A stretch of 64,000 bases of DNA from Pseudochrobactrum sp. sp1633 (GCF_030376605.1 NZ_JARRAE010000001.1:393665-457664), one strand, 5' to 3'. Positions 1 to 9,197 are shown, counted from the first letter of the stretch. The notes: generated by a model from the letters alone, not told the origin. A program made the numbers and translations.

Positions 1-28
1 ATTGATGTGACAGAGAATAAGAACTGAA

Positions 29-58
29 AAGGCCGGTCTTTTGACCGGCCTTTTTGTT
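29..58 (+). terminator. Rho-independent terminator of an upstream gene
   Basis: A GC-rich hairpin with arms GGCCGGTC and GACCGGCC around a TTTT loop is followed by a run of T. It would end a rightward transcript that starts left of the window. Confidence 0.85.
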
Positions 59-162
59 TGAGGATATTGCATCCGGAGTTATTCAGACAAAAAATACAAA
101 ATTATTCAGTCTGATGATTGCAGCCTCTGGTATTGTGTAGTCATTGCTATATATATCATTGC

Positions 163-1158
163 ATGACCAAATATTCCGTACTCGATCTCGCGCCGATCAC
201 ACTCGGCAGCACCGCAGCGCAAGCCATGCAAAACACTGTTGAGCTTGCACAACATACTGAGAAACTCGGCTTCCGGCGTTATTGGCTGGCCGAGCATCAT
301 AATATGCCGGGCATTGCCAGTGCGGCGACAGCCGTGCTGATCGGCCATGTGGCCGGAGCCACAAAATCCATCCGTGTCGGGGCAGGCGGTATTATGCTGC
401 CGAACCATTCGCCTCTGGTAATTGCCGAACAATTTGGCACGCTGGCCTCGCTTTATCCTGACCGTATTGATTTAGGCCTTGGCCGCGCACCGGGCACGGA
501 TCAGGTGACATCCTATGCCTTGCGGCGCAATTCCAGTTCGGATGCGCAATCCTTTCCGCAGGATGTGGTGGAGTTGCTGAGCTATTTCGGGCAACCGACC
601 ACTGATCAGCGGGTGCGCGCCTATCCGGGTTCCGGCCTCAATGTGCCGGTTTGGATTCTGGGCTCCAGCCTGTTTGGTGCGCAACTGGCGGCAATGCTTG
701 GCCTGCCTTATGCTTTCGCTTCACACTTTGCGCCGGGTGATCTGGATGATGCAATTGCACTTTACCGGCACCGGTTTGAGCCATCGCAATATCTCGACAA
801 GCCGTATGTCATGGCCGGTTTCAATGTTTTCGCTGCCGACACGGATGATGAGGCGAAACTGCTTTTCACATCCATCCAGCAGGCCTTTGTGAATTTGCGC
901 ACCAACAATGCGGGGCAATTGCCGCCGCCGGTAGAGGGCTATGAGGAAAATCTCGACCCGCGCTTTGTGCCGATCATCAAGGCCGCGCTTGCCTGCTCGG
1001 CTGTTGGCAATGTTGAGACTGTACGTAAGGGCATTGATGCTTTTGTTGCGCGTACCGGTGTTGACGAACTGATGATTACAGCGCAGATTTTCGACCATCA
1101 GGCGCGCTTGCATTCTTTTGAATTGCTGGCGGAAGCCGTTGGGTTGAAACCGGAATAA
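163..1158 (+). CDS. Luciferase-like flavin monooxygenase (MsnO8-type LLM oxidoreductase)
   Basis: This is a 331-aa flavin-dependent oxidoreductase of the bacterial luciferase-like superfamily, probably cytosolic and using FMNH2 from a partner reductase. The N-terminal [10 protein letters not shown], the [12 protein letters not shown] motif near residue 40 and the [10 protein letters not shown] stretch are typical of the family. The substrate cannot be told from sequence. An in-frame ATG at 118 exists, but the family N-terminus begins at the ATG at 163, so I chose that. The OsmC-family gene starts 4 bases after the stop, which suggests a two-gene unit. Confidence 0.85.
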   Translation: MTKYSVLDLAPITLGSTAAQAMQNTVELAQHTEKLGFRRYWLAEHHNMPGIASAATAVLIGHVAGATKSIRVGAGGIMLPNHSPLVIAEQFGTLASLYPDRIDLGLGRAPGTDQVTSYALRRNSSSDAQSFPQDVVELLSYFGQPTTDQRVRAYPGSGLNVPVWILGSSLFGAQLAAMLGLPYAFASHFAPGDLDDAIALYRHRFEPSQYLDKPYVMAGFNVFAADTDDEAKLLFTSIQQAFVNLRTNNAGQLPPPVEGYEENLDPRFVPIIKAALACSAVGNVETVRKGIDAFVARTGVDELMITAQIFDHQARLHSFELLAEAVGLKPE

Positions 1159-1162
1159 GAGC

Positions 1163-1588
1163 ATGGTTGGATTAGCAGTACGAACCAGAGAAACAGGCGC
1201 AGTGGCAATATTGCAGGGGCAGGAGAAGCCGGTAATCCACTCGCTGACCGGCGGTGAACTGACACTGGAGAACACTGTCTCCGGTGCGGGTTTCAACGCG
1301 ATTGATCTGCTTTATGCCTCTCTCTCGGCTTGTCTGGTGATGAGTGCACGCATAGCCGCACGCAAGCTTGGTTTGGTTGAGCGGATCAGCAGCTATGAGG
1401 TTAAGGTCAGCGGTGAGAAGACGGAGCATGAGCCATATCGCATCACGCGGTTTGATGTGCAGTTTCTCTTTGCCGGTGATCTTTCTGAGGTTGAACGCCA
1501 TGAGCTGGCAGAAACAGCCGAAGCCATGTGCACGGTCAGCAATACGCTGAAAGCTAATGCCGAAGTGGCTTTTACGGTCTCTGGATAA
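1163..1588 (+). CDS. OsmC family protein
   Basis: This 141-aa protein has the OsmC/Ohr fold pattern. The first conserved cysteine lies in LLYASLSACLVMSAR (about residue 60) and the second in MCTVSNTL near the C-terminus. These two cysteines form the peroxidatic pair in organic hydroperoxide reductases of the family. A role in peroxide or electrophile detoxification is inferred from the family. It begins 4 bases after the monooxygenase stop and is followed by a strong hairpin. Confidence 0.8.
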   Translation: MVGLAVRTRETGAVAILQGQEKPVIHSLTGGELTLENTVSGAGFNAIDLLYASLSACLVMSARIAARKLGLVERISSYEVKVSGEKTEHEPYRITRFDVQFLFAGDLSEVERHELAETAEAMCTVSNTLKANAEVAFTVSG

Positions 1589-1597
1589 ATTAAGAAA

Positions 1598-1635
1598 AAG
1601 CCTGCAGCGATTATCACGGCAGGCTTTATTTTTTA
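1598..1635. terminator. Bidirectional terminator between convergent genes
   Basis: The arms AAGCCTGC and GCAGGCTT are flanked by A-rich sequence on the left and T-rich sequence on the right, so the hairpin can end both the rightward OsmC unit and the leftward peptidase gene. Confidence 0.8.
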
Positions 1636-1643
1636 TCGTTTTT

Positions 1644-2675
1644 TTAGCTATTCAACTTCAGCCAGTCTGCCAGCGATTTACGGCTGTTGCCGTCGCGGCC
1701 GGTAAAGCTTTCAGCAGCGCACATGGAGTTGAGAATGGCTTCCTGTGTGGATTCTGTTGCCGCGCGGAACAGCTGATCAATCTTGTCTTCATTCAGTGCC
1801 TGCATGGTCACCAAATCCGATTTCTGATCATGATCAATGGTTACGCCGGTGGTAAAGCCGATAACAATATCACCACTGCCATGACCCCAAAATGCACCAA
1901 GACGTGCAATACCTGCACCGCAGCGGCGAATGACGCGCTGCAACTGGCGGTGTTCCAGCGGGATATCCGTTGCCATAATCATCATGATCGAACCTTTTTC
2001 CGGTTGATCAGGGAAGTCCGGCGTCGGATGGCGGCCATCCGGCAGTGTCAGATCGCCTTTACGGCCGAAATTGGAAAGCACCAAAGTGCCCAGATGATAG
2101 TCTTTGCCGTCCAGCTTGATGCGGCGGGAAGAGGTGCCGATACCGCCTTTAAACCCGAAGCACGTCATGCCTGTACCAGCGCCCACATTGCCCTGTACCA
2201 CCGCGCCGGAAGTTGCTGCATCAAGTGCCGCGAAGGCGTGCTCCTCAGTAACGGCCATCGCCTGAATGTCGTTAAGCGGGCCGTCATTACATTCACCGAC
2301 AACTGCATTGACGGTTGAAGTGGTGCGGCCAATATCGCTGTTAGCAGCAATGGCACGCTTGATCAGCGCGTTCACGCAAGTGCCGGTGCTGAGAGTGTTG
2401 GTCAACAGGATCGGGGTTTCAAGTGAGCCAAGTTCATTGACCTGCACAAGACCGGCGCTTTTGCCGAAACCGTTGATGGATTCAGAAGCAGCCAGAACTT
2501 TCTTTCGGAACAGATTGCCATCATGGGGCAGAATGGCGGTAACGCCGGTATTCACATTGCCTTCACGGATAGTAGTGTGGCCGACTTTAACGCCCGGAAC
2601 ATCGGTAATGGCATTATGCGCGCCGGTCGGCATGATGCCGCAAACAATACCAAAATCGCGTGCTGAAGCTGACAT
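1644..2675 (-). CDS. P1 family peptidase (DmpA/BapA-like aminopeptidase)
   Basis: This 343-aa member of the peptidase P1 family belongs with the self-cleaving DmpA L-aminopeptidase/D-esterase and beta-peptidyl aminopeptidases. Visible marks are VPGVKVGHTT near the N-terminus, GNVGAGTGMTCFGFKGGIGT and the following SSR, where family members cleave themselves before the nucleophilic Ser. No signal peptide is evident. The open frame runs upstream to 2819, but the ATG at 2675 has an AGGA site and starts the family homology. Substrate is unknown; small peptides or amides are likely. Confidence 0.85.
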   Translation of the reverse strand: MSASARDFGIVCGIMPTGAHNAITDVPGVKVGHTTIREGNVNTGVTAILPHDGNLFRKKVLAASESINGFGKSAGLVQVNELGSLETPILLTNTLSTGTCVNALIKRAIAANSDIGRTTSTVNAVVGECNDGPLNDIQAMAVTEEHAFAALDAATSGAVVQGNVGAGTGMTCFGFKGGIGTSSRRIKLDGKDYHLGTLVLSNFGRKGDLTLPDGRHPTPDFPDQPEKGSIMMIMATDIPLEHRQLQRVIRRCGAGIARLGAFWGHGSGDIVIGFTTGVTIDHDQKSDLVTMQALNEDKIDQLFRAATESTQEAILNSMCAAESFTGRDGNSRKSLADWLKLNS

Positions 2676-3092
2676 GGGGAAATCCTGTAAAATCCGTAAT
2701 TGCGGGTCGGTAGGAGATGGGTAGAGCCGATAAGCTCTTGATAAAGCCAATAAGCCCTTAATAAAGAATGACAGCCCGACCGGATTCCGGTGGGCTGTCA
2801 GCGCATTGTCATCAGGCATTAAAAAGAAACGGCAATATCACTTCTGCGGCGGTATTGCCGTTTCAGTGTGGTGCTAATGCCTGACATATGATCAGTGCCA
2901 AGGAATTAAAACGGTCTTTTCCGGGGGAGGCCCAAAAGATCAGAACCGTTTCATGGGGCGCTTGCGATCATTACGGTATCCGGCCAGAATTGCGAAATTA
3001 TGGCCGGACGAAATTTATATATTCAGAGCAGTCAATTAAGATGAAAGCTTTTTGAAACGCAGTTTTTAACGAAAAACCGGTTCCCGCTTTTT
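2676..3092. other. Gene-free region with several hairpins
   Basis: No credible gene is seen. It holds strong inverted repeats: 2769-2800 (TGACAGCCC arms), 2827-2863 (AAACGGCAATA arms, 11 bp), a bulged pair at about 2909-2952 (AAACGGT arms), and 2979-3008 (CCGGCCA arms). The last may serve as a terminator of the leftward aminotransferase gene, or these are members of a dispersed palindromic repeat family. Confidence 0.6.
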
Positions 3093-3941
3093 CTAAGCTG
3101 CTTTAGCAATCTCGATATATTTTTCCTGCAGGCTGCGAGTAATTGCACCCGGTTTGCCATCGGCAATGACAGTTCCTGCGATTTTCACAACAGGCGTTAC
3201 AAAGCCGGAGGCACTGGTCTGGAACGCTTCTTTGGCTTTAAAGGCTTCTTCAAGCGTAAAGCGGCGTTCTTCAATCTTCAGGTTCTGCTCTTCTGCAATT
3301 TTCAGCATGGCAAGACGTGTGCAGCCCGGCAGAATTGCATTGGAGTTCGGGCGCACGATCAGTGTGCCTTCTGCGGTGATGATGAATGCGCTGGAAGAGG
3401 CACCTTCAGTGATATAGCCGTCTTCCTGCATCCATGCGTCCTGACAACCATGAGCGGTTGCTTCCTGTTTGGCAATAACCTGTGCCAGCAACATCACAGT
3501 TTTAATGTCGCGGCGCTGCCAGCGGATGTCTTCCACAACATGAATAGCAATGCCATTTTTCTGACCCGCTGAAGATGTCAGGTTTTTGACCTGAGTGTAA
3601 GCAACCAGCGTAGGTGCCATATCTTTACTGTAAACAAAGTCACGATCAGCAGCACCGCGGGTGATCTGCATATAAACCACACCTTCGGTGAGGTTGTTAC
3701 GCTTGATCAGCTCTTTCTGCATGGCGATGATGTCTTCGTCGCTCATCGGCGCCGGTACATCAATCATTTTCAGCGAACGGCCGAGACGCGCCATATGGGC
3801 ATCATTGTCAACCAGCTTGCCATCGATCACTGCACTGACTTCATAGATCCCGTCAGCAAAAACAAATCCGCGGTCGAATACCGAAATTTTGGCTTCTTCT
3901 TCAGGGACATAGGCACCGTTTACATATACAATTCGGCTCAC
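3093..3941 (-). CDS. D-amino-acid aminotransferase (class IV PLP enzyme)
   Basis: This is a 282-aa fold-type IV pyridoxal-phosphate aminotransferase. It interconverts D-alanine/2-oxoglutarate and pyruvate/D-glutamate, feeding peptidoglycan precursors. The FDRGFVFADGIYEV segment, the PLP lysine in RRDIKTVMLLAQ and the EGASSS motif are all present. The start is a GTG (3941 on the minus strand) with AAGGAA 7 bases upstream; no in-frame ATG precedes it. Class IV enzymes also include branched-chain aminotransferases, but the N-terminal sequence is closer to D-alanine aminotransferases. Confidence 0.88.
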   Translation of the reverse strand: MSRIVYVNGAYVPEEEAKISVFDRGFVFADGIYEVSAVIDGKLVDNDAHMARLGRSLKMIDVPAPMSDEDIIAMQKELIKRNNLTEGVVYMQITRGAADRDFVYSKDMAPTLVAYTQVKNLTSSAGQKNGIAIHVVEDIRWQRRDIKTVMLLAQVIAKQEATAHGCQDAWMQEDGYITEGASSSAFIITAEGTLIVRPNSNAILPGCTRLAMLKIAEEQNLKIEERRFTLEEAFKAKEAFQTSASGFVTPVVKIAGTVIADGKPGAITRSLQEKYIEIAKAA

Positions 3942-4508
3942 AACGCATTCCTTAGCGTTAAAATTTTATGGGAATCTGTTGTGGGTGAAGCTATGAAAAA
4001 AACACCTGCGGAACCAATGCTTTGTTTTTTGAATGTTATGCAAGATTTGCATATTCAGAAAGAAAAATTCCCGATGGGTCTGTATGCGACATATAATGCT
4101 GCATAATCCGCTTTATGGTCGTAAATTGAGCAATAACTTTTAAGCACTGCTACCTCATAATCAGAGGTTATGGATACCCTCAATTTTTATACTCTCGCTG
4201 CACCGGCCAGTTTGCCTAAGCTGTTCTTTCAGGAATAAAACGGGCGGATGGCGGGATGTCTTCTGTCATGTATAAAAGACGATGCTGTGCAGTCTCAGGA
4301 GCGCTTTTTGCTGAAACTGCTAGCTTTTTGAATGATTGCAGGTTTTGCCGGAGGGCCGTAGGCACTTTTGCGAAGCCTGTTTAGGGGAAAAAGGCGTCAG
4401 TTTCACCTGAAACAAAAGAACGCTGTAATCCGTTGAAATATCATGGTTTTAACTTTTTCTGCTCGTGCAGAATTAAGCCGTGAGACTGCGTAAGGGGAGA
4501 AGCTGCGG
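3942..4508. other. 567-bp intergenic region, regulatory
   Basis: Divergent promoters of the aminotransferase and the ABC importer must lie here. A near-perfect dyad, GTTTCA-CC-TGAAAC, lies at 4400-4413 about 100 bases before the importer and could be an operator. A 37-codon frame at 3993-4106 is weak. Nothing else is recognised. Confidence 0.45.
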
Positions 4509-5270
4509 GTGAAAACCAGTCAGAAAACCGTTATCCGGCTTGAAAAACTGCAAAAGCATTATGGCGCGCATATTGTTCTCAAAGAGATTGATCTGACAGT
4601 AACCTCCGGCGAGGTACTGGCGATCATCGGGCCGTCAGGTTCGGGCAAAAGCACATTGCTGCGTTGCATCAATTATATCGAGCCGCCGGATGCCGGCATT
4701 GTCACGGTTGGCGATGTGACCCTGCATGCCGAGAAAAAAGCCTCTGCCAAACAATTGCATGATCTGCGCCATTCTATCGGCATGGTGTTTCAGTCGTTTA
4801 ACCTGTTTCCGCATATGAGCGTGCTGCGCAATGTCAGTTTGGCGCAGGAGCGCGTGCTTGGCCGCTCTAAAAAAGAAGCAGATGAACGCTCAATGGATTT
4901 GCTGGAGAAGGTCGGCCTTGCCGATAAAGCTGCGCAATATCCGATGCGTTGCTCCGGCGGGCAGCAGCAGCGTATCGCGATTGCACGTTCACTGGCGCTT
5001 GATCCTAAAGTGATGCTGTTTGACGAGCCGACCTCGGCGCTTGACCCTGAACTGGGGCTGGAAGTGCTGAGTGTGATGCGCAGGCTTGCAGACAGCGGCA
5101 TGACGATGATTGTCGTGACCCATGAAATGGGCTTTGCGGAGAACGTCTCCGACACAGTGATGGTGATGGCTGATGGCAAGGTGATCGAAAGCGGTGCCAG
5201 CCGCGATGTGATGCGCAATCCGCAGACAGAGCGGGCACAGCGCTTCCTCAAAGCGGTGAATGAGCGTTAA
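4509..5270 (+). CDS. Polar amino-acid ABC transporter, ATP-binding subunit
   Basis: This 253-aa ATPase energises import of a polar amino acid at the inner membrane. It shows Walker A GPSGSGKS (about residue 43), the Q-loop VFQSFNLFPHMSV, a signature CSGGQQQR (Cys replaces the usual Leu of LSGGQ), Walker B VMLFDEPTSALDP and the switch His in VTHEMGFA. The start is GTG with AAGGGGAG upstream. The stop TAA abuts the ATG of the first permease, so the two are probably translated together. Confidence 0.93.
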   Translation: MKTSQKTVIRLEKLQKHYGAHIVLKEIDLTVTSGEVLAIIGPSGSGKSTLLRCINYIEPPDAGIVTVGDVTLHAEKKASAKQLHDLRHSIGMVFQSFNLFPHMSVLRNVSLAQERVLGRSKKEADERSMDLLEKVGLADKAAQYPMRCSGGQQQRIAIARSLALDPKVMLFDEPTSALDPELGLEVLSVMRRLADSGMTMIVVTHEMGFAENVSDTVMVMADGKVIESGASRDVMRNPQTERAQRFLKAVNER

Positions 5271-5912
5271 ATGCTGGCAGATTTCTCTTATATCATTCGC
5301 GGATTGCCCTGGACTGTAGCGCTTACGGTCTCTGCTCTGGCCGTTGGCACAGTGCTCGGCCTGATCCTGATGCTGATGCGCCGCTCTAAATTCTGGCCGC
5401 TTCGCCTTCTTGCGGTGGCTTATATCAATCTGGTGCGTGGCATCCCGCCACTGGTCTGGCTGTTCGTGATTTTTTTCGGTCTTGGCACCGGCACCATTAC
5501 CATCAGTCCGTTTATGGCGGCGCTGACCGGTTTCGGCATGATTGCCGGAGCCAATATGGCGGAGATTTTTCGCGGTGGTATGATGGCTGTCCATCACGGA
5601 CAGTTCGAGGCGGCGGAAGCGCTTAATCTCAACCGTTATCACGCTTTTAAAGATGTGATTGCACCGCAGATGCTGCGTGTATCGCTGCCTTCTGCTGCCA
5701 GCTATGCCATTGGCTTGCTCAAAGACAGCGCGATTGCCTCGGCAATTGGTGTGACAGAGCTGGCCTATCAGGGCAGTCAGTTGTCGCAGATGACCTTCCG
5801 TGGTCTTGAGGTGTTTGCTGTGGTGGCATTGCTTTACATTCTACTCAGCCTGCCTGTTGCATGGCTGTCACGGACTGCAGATCTCTATCTGCGGGCGAAG
5901 GTGGCACGATGA
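5271..5912 (+). CDS. Polar amino-acid ABC transporter, permease 1
   Basis: This 213-aa inner-membrane permease belongs to the His/Glu/Gln/Arg (HEQRo) family with about five hydrophobic helices. The EAA loop that docks on the ATPase reads EAAEALNLNRYHAFKDVIAPQ. The RGIPPLVWLF segment is typical. It pairs with the next gene to make the heterodimeric channel; the stop overlaps that gene's ATG. Confidence 0.9.
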   Translation: MLADFSYIIRGLPWTVALTVSALAVGTVLGLILMLMRRSKFWPLRLLAVAYINLVRGIPPLVWLFVIFFGLGTGTITISPFMAALTGFGMIAGANMAEIFRGGMMAVHHGQFEAAEALNLNRYHAFKDVIAPQMLRVSLPSAASYAIGLLKDSAIASAIGVTELAYQGSQLSQMTFRGLEVFAVVALLYILLSLPVAWLSRTADLYLRAKVAR

Positions 5913-6571
5913 TTGATTTTCCGATTGATGATGTCATTTCATGGATGCCGGAACTGCTGGGCGGGCTGGCGCTGAGCCTGAAAGTTACACTTGCCAGTCT
6001 GGCGATCGGTATTCCGTTCGGATTGATGCTGGCATTGGGTGTGCAGGCAAAGTCGAAATTGATGCGTGCGCTCAGTCTGGTGGTTGTTGAGGTCGGGCGT
6101 GGCGCACCGGCGCTGATCCTGCTGCAATTCATCTATTTCGGATTGCCGAGTGCCGGAATTACCATGACTTCGATTGTAGCGGCGATTGCAGCTCTGAGCT
6201 GGAATACCGGTGCCTATACCAGCGAGATCATTCGTGCTGGGCTTGAATCCGTACCCGCGGGGCAGAAAGAAGCGGTGATGGCGCTGAATATGAGCCGCAT
6301 CGACGGCTTGCGCTATGTGATCCTGCCGCAAGGATTGCGGGTGGCTGTGCCTGCCTTGCTCGGCTTTTCGATCCTGATTTTTCAGGCGACGTCTTTGTGC
6401 TTTACCATTGCCATGCCGGAGCTGATCAGCCGTGCCTATGAAATCGGTTCAACAACATTCCTGTATTTTCCGGCTTTGCTGGCGGCAGGCATTCTCTATG
6501 CCATGATCTGCATTCCGGCATCCATGCTGGTGAGTTGGGTTGAAAAACGGGCAGATCGTTTCTCGCGATAA
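5909..6571 (+). CDS. Polar amino-acid ABC transporter, permease 2
   Basis: This 220-aa second permease has the EAA-like loop EAVMALNMSRIDGLRYVILPQ and the GAPALILLQFIYFG segment. The ATG at 5909 overlaps the previous stop (ATGA), which is preferred over an in-frame ATG at 5861 inside the upstream gene. It forms the channel with permease 1. Confidence 0.9.
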   Translation: MIDFPIDDVISWMPELLGGLALSLKVTLASLAIGIPFGLMLALGVQAKSKLMRALSLVVVEVGRGAPALILLQFIYFGLPSAGITMTSIVAAIAALSWNTGAYTSEIIRAGLESVPAGQKEAVMALNMSRIDGLRYVILPQGLRVAVPALLGFSILIFQATSLCFTIAMPELISRAYEIGSTTFLYFPALLAAGILYAMICIPASMLVSWVEKRADRFSR

Positions 6572-6607
6572 ATATAACAATAAACATAAACAGTAAGGGG
6601 TAATATT

Positions 6608-7447
6608 ATGAAATCAATGGGTAAAATGATCATCGCGGCATCGGTTCTGGCCGGTGCGACAGCTCTGGTAACGATGCAGGCCAATGCGCAGAGCTGCACA
6701 CCGAAAAACAGTTTTAAAACTGTTGAAGAAGGTGTGCTGACCATCGCTGTGACCACTTATGCACCTTATTCCTATCTTTCGCCGGAAGGTGAAGCTAAAG
6801 GCGTTGACGGCGACATCGCCAATAAAATCGCCGAGATGGAATGCCTGAAGGTTAAAGCTGTTGCCGTGGATACTGCTGCGGGTATTCAATATGTGCTGTC
6901 TGGCAAAGCCGATATTACCACCGGTGACTGGTACCGCACGGCTGAACGCGCCAAGGTGATGAACCTGTCCTGGCCGCTCTATAATGACCAGATGGGTATT
7001 TATACCAAGGAAGGTTTTGAAGAGGTCAAGGATATTGAGGGCAAAAGCGTTGGTACAGTGCAAGGCTATCTCTGGGTTGCTGACCTGAAGAAACTGCTCG
7101 GCAGCAATCTCAAGCTTTATCCGAATTCCGTGAGCATGCAGCAGGATCTGGCAGCCGGTCGTATTGCTGTGGGTATTGACGGTTTCTCAACCGGTGTTGT
7201 CGCTAAGAAGGCCGGAGCTATGCCGGATATTGAAGTGAAAGTTGCCAAGAGCGATGATCGTGTGAAAGCGACGACTGAGGCCGGACAGGGCAGTTTCCCT
7301 TACTCCAAGAAAAACCCTGAACTTGGCGCCGCACTTGATGCAGATATCAAAGTGCTGCATGAGGATGGTACAATCAAGGCTATTCTGACTGCCAATGGCA
7401 TGGAAGCTTCAGCCGGTGATGTCGGTGAGCCACGTCTGATTGACTAA
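6608..7447 (+). CDS. Polar amino-acid ABC transporter, periplasmic binding protein
   Basis: This 279-aa SBP family 3 (PAAT) binding protein has a clear signal peptide: KSMGK, a hydrophobic core, and probable cleavage after QANA (about residue 27). The GVDGDIANKIAEME and ADITTGDWYRTAERAKVMNLS segments match ligand-binding lobe I of the family. TAAGGGG precedes the ATG. It delivers the amino acid to the permease pair. The ligand cannot be told, and the binding protein being last in the operon is common. A terminator follows. Confidence 0.9.
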   Translation: MKSMGKMIIAASVLAGATALVTMQANAQSCTPKNSFKTVEEGVLTIAVTTYAPYSYLSPEGEAKGVDGDIANKIAEMECLKVKAVAVDTAAGIQYVLSGKADITTGDWYRTAERAKVMNLSWPLYNDQMGIYTKEGFEEVKDIEGKSVGTVQGYLWVADLKKLLGSNLKLYPNSVSMQQDLAAGRIAVGIDGFSTGVVAKKAGAMPDIEVKVAKSDDRVKATTEAGQGSFPYSKKNPELGAALDADIKVLHEDGTIKAILTANGMEASAGDVGEPRLID

Positions 7448-7456
7448 AATAATGTT

Positions 7457-7490
7457 GAGACCGGATGATCGAAAGTCCGGTCTCTCTTTT
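7457..7490 (+). terminator. Terminator of the ABC importer operon
   Basis: The arms GAGACCGGA and TCCGGTCTC are followed by CTTTT. Its position before 7506 supports a start for the next gene downstream of it. Confidence 0.85.
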
Positions 7491-7505
7491 GCAGAAAGTA
7501 AGCTC

Positions 7506-8642
7506 ATGGCGCTGGATCATTATTATACGCTCGGTCGTTCAGGTCTGCGGGTCAGTCGGATGGCACTCGGCACTATGACTTTCGGCAATGCAGCTATTCG
7601 CGGTATCAGCGGCAGCTGGGGCAGCGCCGATGAAACATCCCGCGCGATATTTGACCATTATACGGATACGGGCGGTAATTTTATTGATACAGCCAATTCC
7701 TATGGTGCGGGTGCCAGTGAAAGCCTGATCGGGCAGTTTATGCGTGAGAAAGGCAATCGCGAGCGGCTGGTGCTGGCAACGAAATACAGTAATAGTCTTG
7801 AGCCAGGTAATCCCAATGCAGGCGGCAACAGCCGCAAAGCCATGATGCGGGCGGTTGAGGATTCTCTGCGCCGTCTGGGTACGGATTATATCGATCTTTA
7901 TATGGTGCATACATGGGATCGCATAACGCCTGCGGAAGAGGTGGTGCGCACGCTGGATGATCTGGTACGAACGGGAAAAATCCGTTACGGCGGGCTGTCT
8001 GATGTGCCTGCATGGTATGCGGCGCGGGCGCAGACATGGGCGGAATGTCATGCACTGACACCGCTGATCAGTCTGCAACTGCCATATTCGCTTACTGAAC
8101 GGAATATTGAGCAGGAATTTGTGCCGCTGGCGCAGAATATGGGGTTAGGCATTACTGTCTGGAGCCCGCTGTCTATGGGGCTACTTTCGGGTAAATACCG
8201 CGTTGAGGGTGATCGCTGGGCTGGGAAAGGTCGCCTGACTACGGATGCTTCCGGCAAAGGTATGGGGCTGTTTACTCCACGCAATCACGCCATTCTCTCG
8301 GCCTTGCAGGATGTGGCAGCAGAGCTTGAGCGTCCGATGGCGCAAGTGGCTTTGAGCTGGGTGCTGAACCGGCCTTCTATCGCGGCGCTGATTATCGGCG
8401 CGAGTAAGCTCTCGCAGTTGCAGGATAATATTGCGGCTTTTGAGTTGCATCTGCCAGCGGAACTGAGCGCAAAGCTGGATGCCGCAAGTGCTCTGCCTTC
8501 ACCGCAACCTTATGCTTTGTTTGATGCGGATTATCAGGCAGGGGTATTGAATACCGGTGCGTCGGTTGGTGATAAGCCTGCCTCTTACGCGCCGCCACAA
8601 TGGATGCCGAAGGTGGATGATTTCACCTATGGCAAAGGCTGA
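7506..8642 (+). CDS. Aldo/keto reductase
   Basis: This 378-aa NADPH-dependent oxidoreductase has the (beta/alpha)8 fold of the aldo/keto reductase superfamily. The GNFIDTANSYGAGASE segment carries the catalytic Asp and Tyr; LATKYS holds the Lys and MVHTWD the His. The C-terminal IIGASKLSQLQDN is the usual cofactor-binding stretch. The frame extends upstream to 7440, but that would overlap the previous gene and its terminator; the ATG at 7506 fits the family start. The substrate is unknown. Confidence 0.88.
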   Translation: MALDHYYTLGRSGLRVSRMALGTMTFGNAAIRGISGSWGSADETSRAIFDHYTDTGGNFIDTANSYGAGASESLIGQFMREKGNRERLVLATKYSNSLEPGNPNAGGNSRKAMMRAVEDSLRRLGTDYIDLYMVHTWDRITPAEEVVRTLDDLVRTGKIRYGGLSDVPAWYAARAQTWAECHALTPLISLQLPYSLTERNIEQEFVPLAQNMGLGITVWSPLSMGLLSGKYRVEGDRWAGKGRLTTDASGKGMGLFTPRNHAILSALQDVAAELERPMAQVALSWVLNRPSIAALIIGASKLSQLQDNIAAFELHLPAELSAKLDAASALPSPQPYALFDADYQAGVLNTGASVGDKPASYAPPQWMPKVDDFTYGKG

Positions 8643-8658
8643 TTTTTATTATTATGAG

Positions 8659-8684
8659 AGCGGTATATACTACCGCTTTTTTTA
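8659..8684 (+). terminator. Terminator after the aldo/keto reductase
   Basis: The arms AGCGGTA and TACCGCT are followed by seven T. Confidence 0.8.
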
Positions 8685-8712
8685 AATTTATAGTTTAAGA
8701 AATTAAAATAAA

Positions 8713-8737
8713 ATCATGAATTATCATAATTAATGAT
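8713..8737. promoter_or_regulatory. 25-bp palindrome upstream of kdp
   Basis: An AT-rich dyad with arms ATCAT and AATTAT mirrored on the other side, and only three unpaired single positions, lies about 200 bases before the first kdp-linked frame. It could be a binding site for KdpE or another dimeric regulator of the potassium operon. The function is inferred. Confidence 0.4.
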
Positions 8738-8934
8738 GTTTCATTTGCTTGGCGCGATACGCAAAATAATAGCGTTTTATATATGAGATTTTTATATCTC
8801 TCCTCATTTCCCTCTCTCGAACCACTATGCACTTTGGCGCCATAGTTCCGCCTGATTTCAGCATGTCGCGATGCGCGGTTTTGCTGGAGGTGGCTCTTGC
8901 ACATATGCGGGGCTGAATTTCAGGAGTTCGAAAA

Positions 8935-9015
8935 ATGGATGTCATCATGATTGCTATAGGCGCCGGATTTATCGGCCTGTCCTATTTCTACGCCCTTGTT
9001 TGTGACCGGCTGTGA
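8935..9015 (+). CDS. 26-aa membrane peptide preceding kdpF
   Basis: A tiny frame reads MDVIMIAIGAGFIGLSYFYA and then ends LVCDRL, a single membrane helix followed by a short charged tail. CAGGAG lies 8 bases upstream of the ATG. It sits directly before kdpF. Short frames of this type ending in CDRL precede kdpF in other bacteria in my recollection, but I cannot confirm this here. A role as a small Kdp accessory peptide is inferred. Confidence 0.55.
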   Translation: MDVIMIAIGAGFIGLSYFYALVCDRL

Positions 9016-9024
9016 GGGTGCGTC

Positions 9025-9114
9025 ATGTGGTTTGATTATGTTCTCGGCGGCTCGGTAGCCGCATTGCTCAGCCTCTATCTGCTTTATGCACTGGCCAGAC
9101 CTGAGCGCTTCTAA
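9025..9114 (+). CDS. kdpF: KdpF, small subunit of the Kdp potassium ATPase
   Basis: This 29-aa single-helix peptide, with MWFDYVLGG at its start and [11 protein letters not shown] at its end, matches the KdpF pattern (hydrophobic helix, then YAL and a polar end with ERF/EAF). KdpF stabilises the KdpABC complex in the inner membrane. It lies between the 26-aa frame and kdpA. Confidence 0.8.
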   Translation: MWFDYVLGGSVAALLSLYLLYALARPERF

Positions 9115-9197
9115 CACTTTGTTTTGTCGCATTGTCCTACGCAAAACCGTTTCACACTTTTGCTGGAAATGCTTTAAAAGACAGAAAGTATCTTCCA

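Noticed and set aside
1557..2318. 253-codon rightward frame opposite the P1 peptidase
   Set aside because: Antisense shadow of a strongly conserved gene; its residues look unlike a real protein.
3795..4106. Rightward open frame over the D-amino-acid aminotransferase start, with a 37-codon part from 3993
   Set aside because: It mostly opposes a well-supported gene, and the 3993 start has only a weak ribosome site and no recognisable product.
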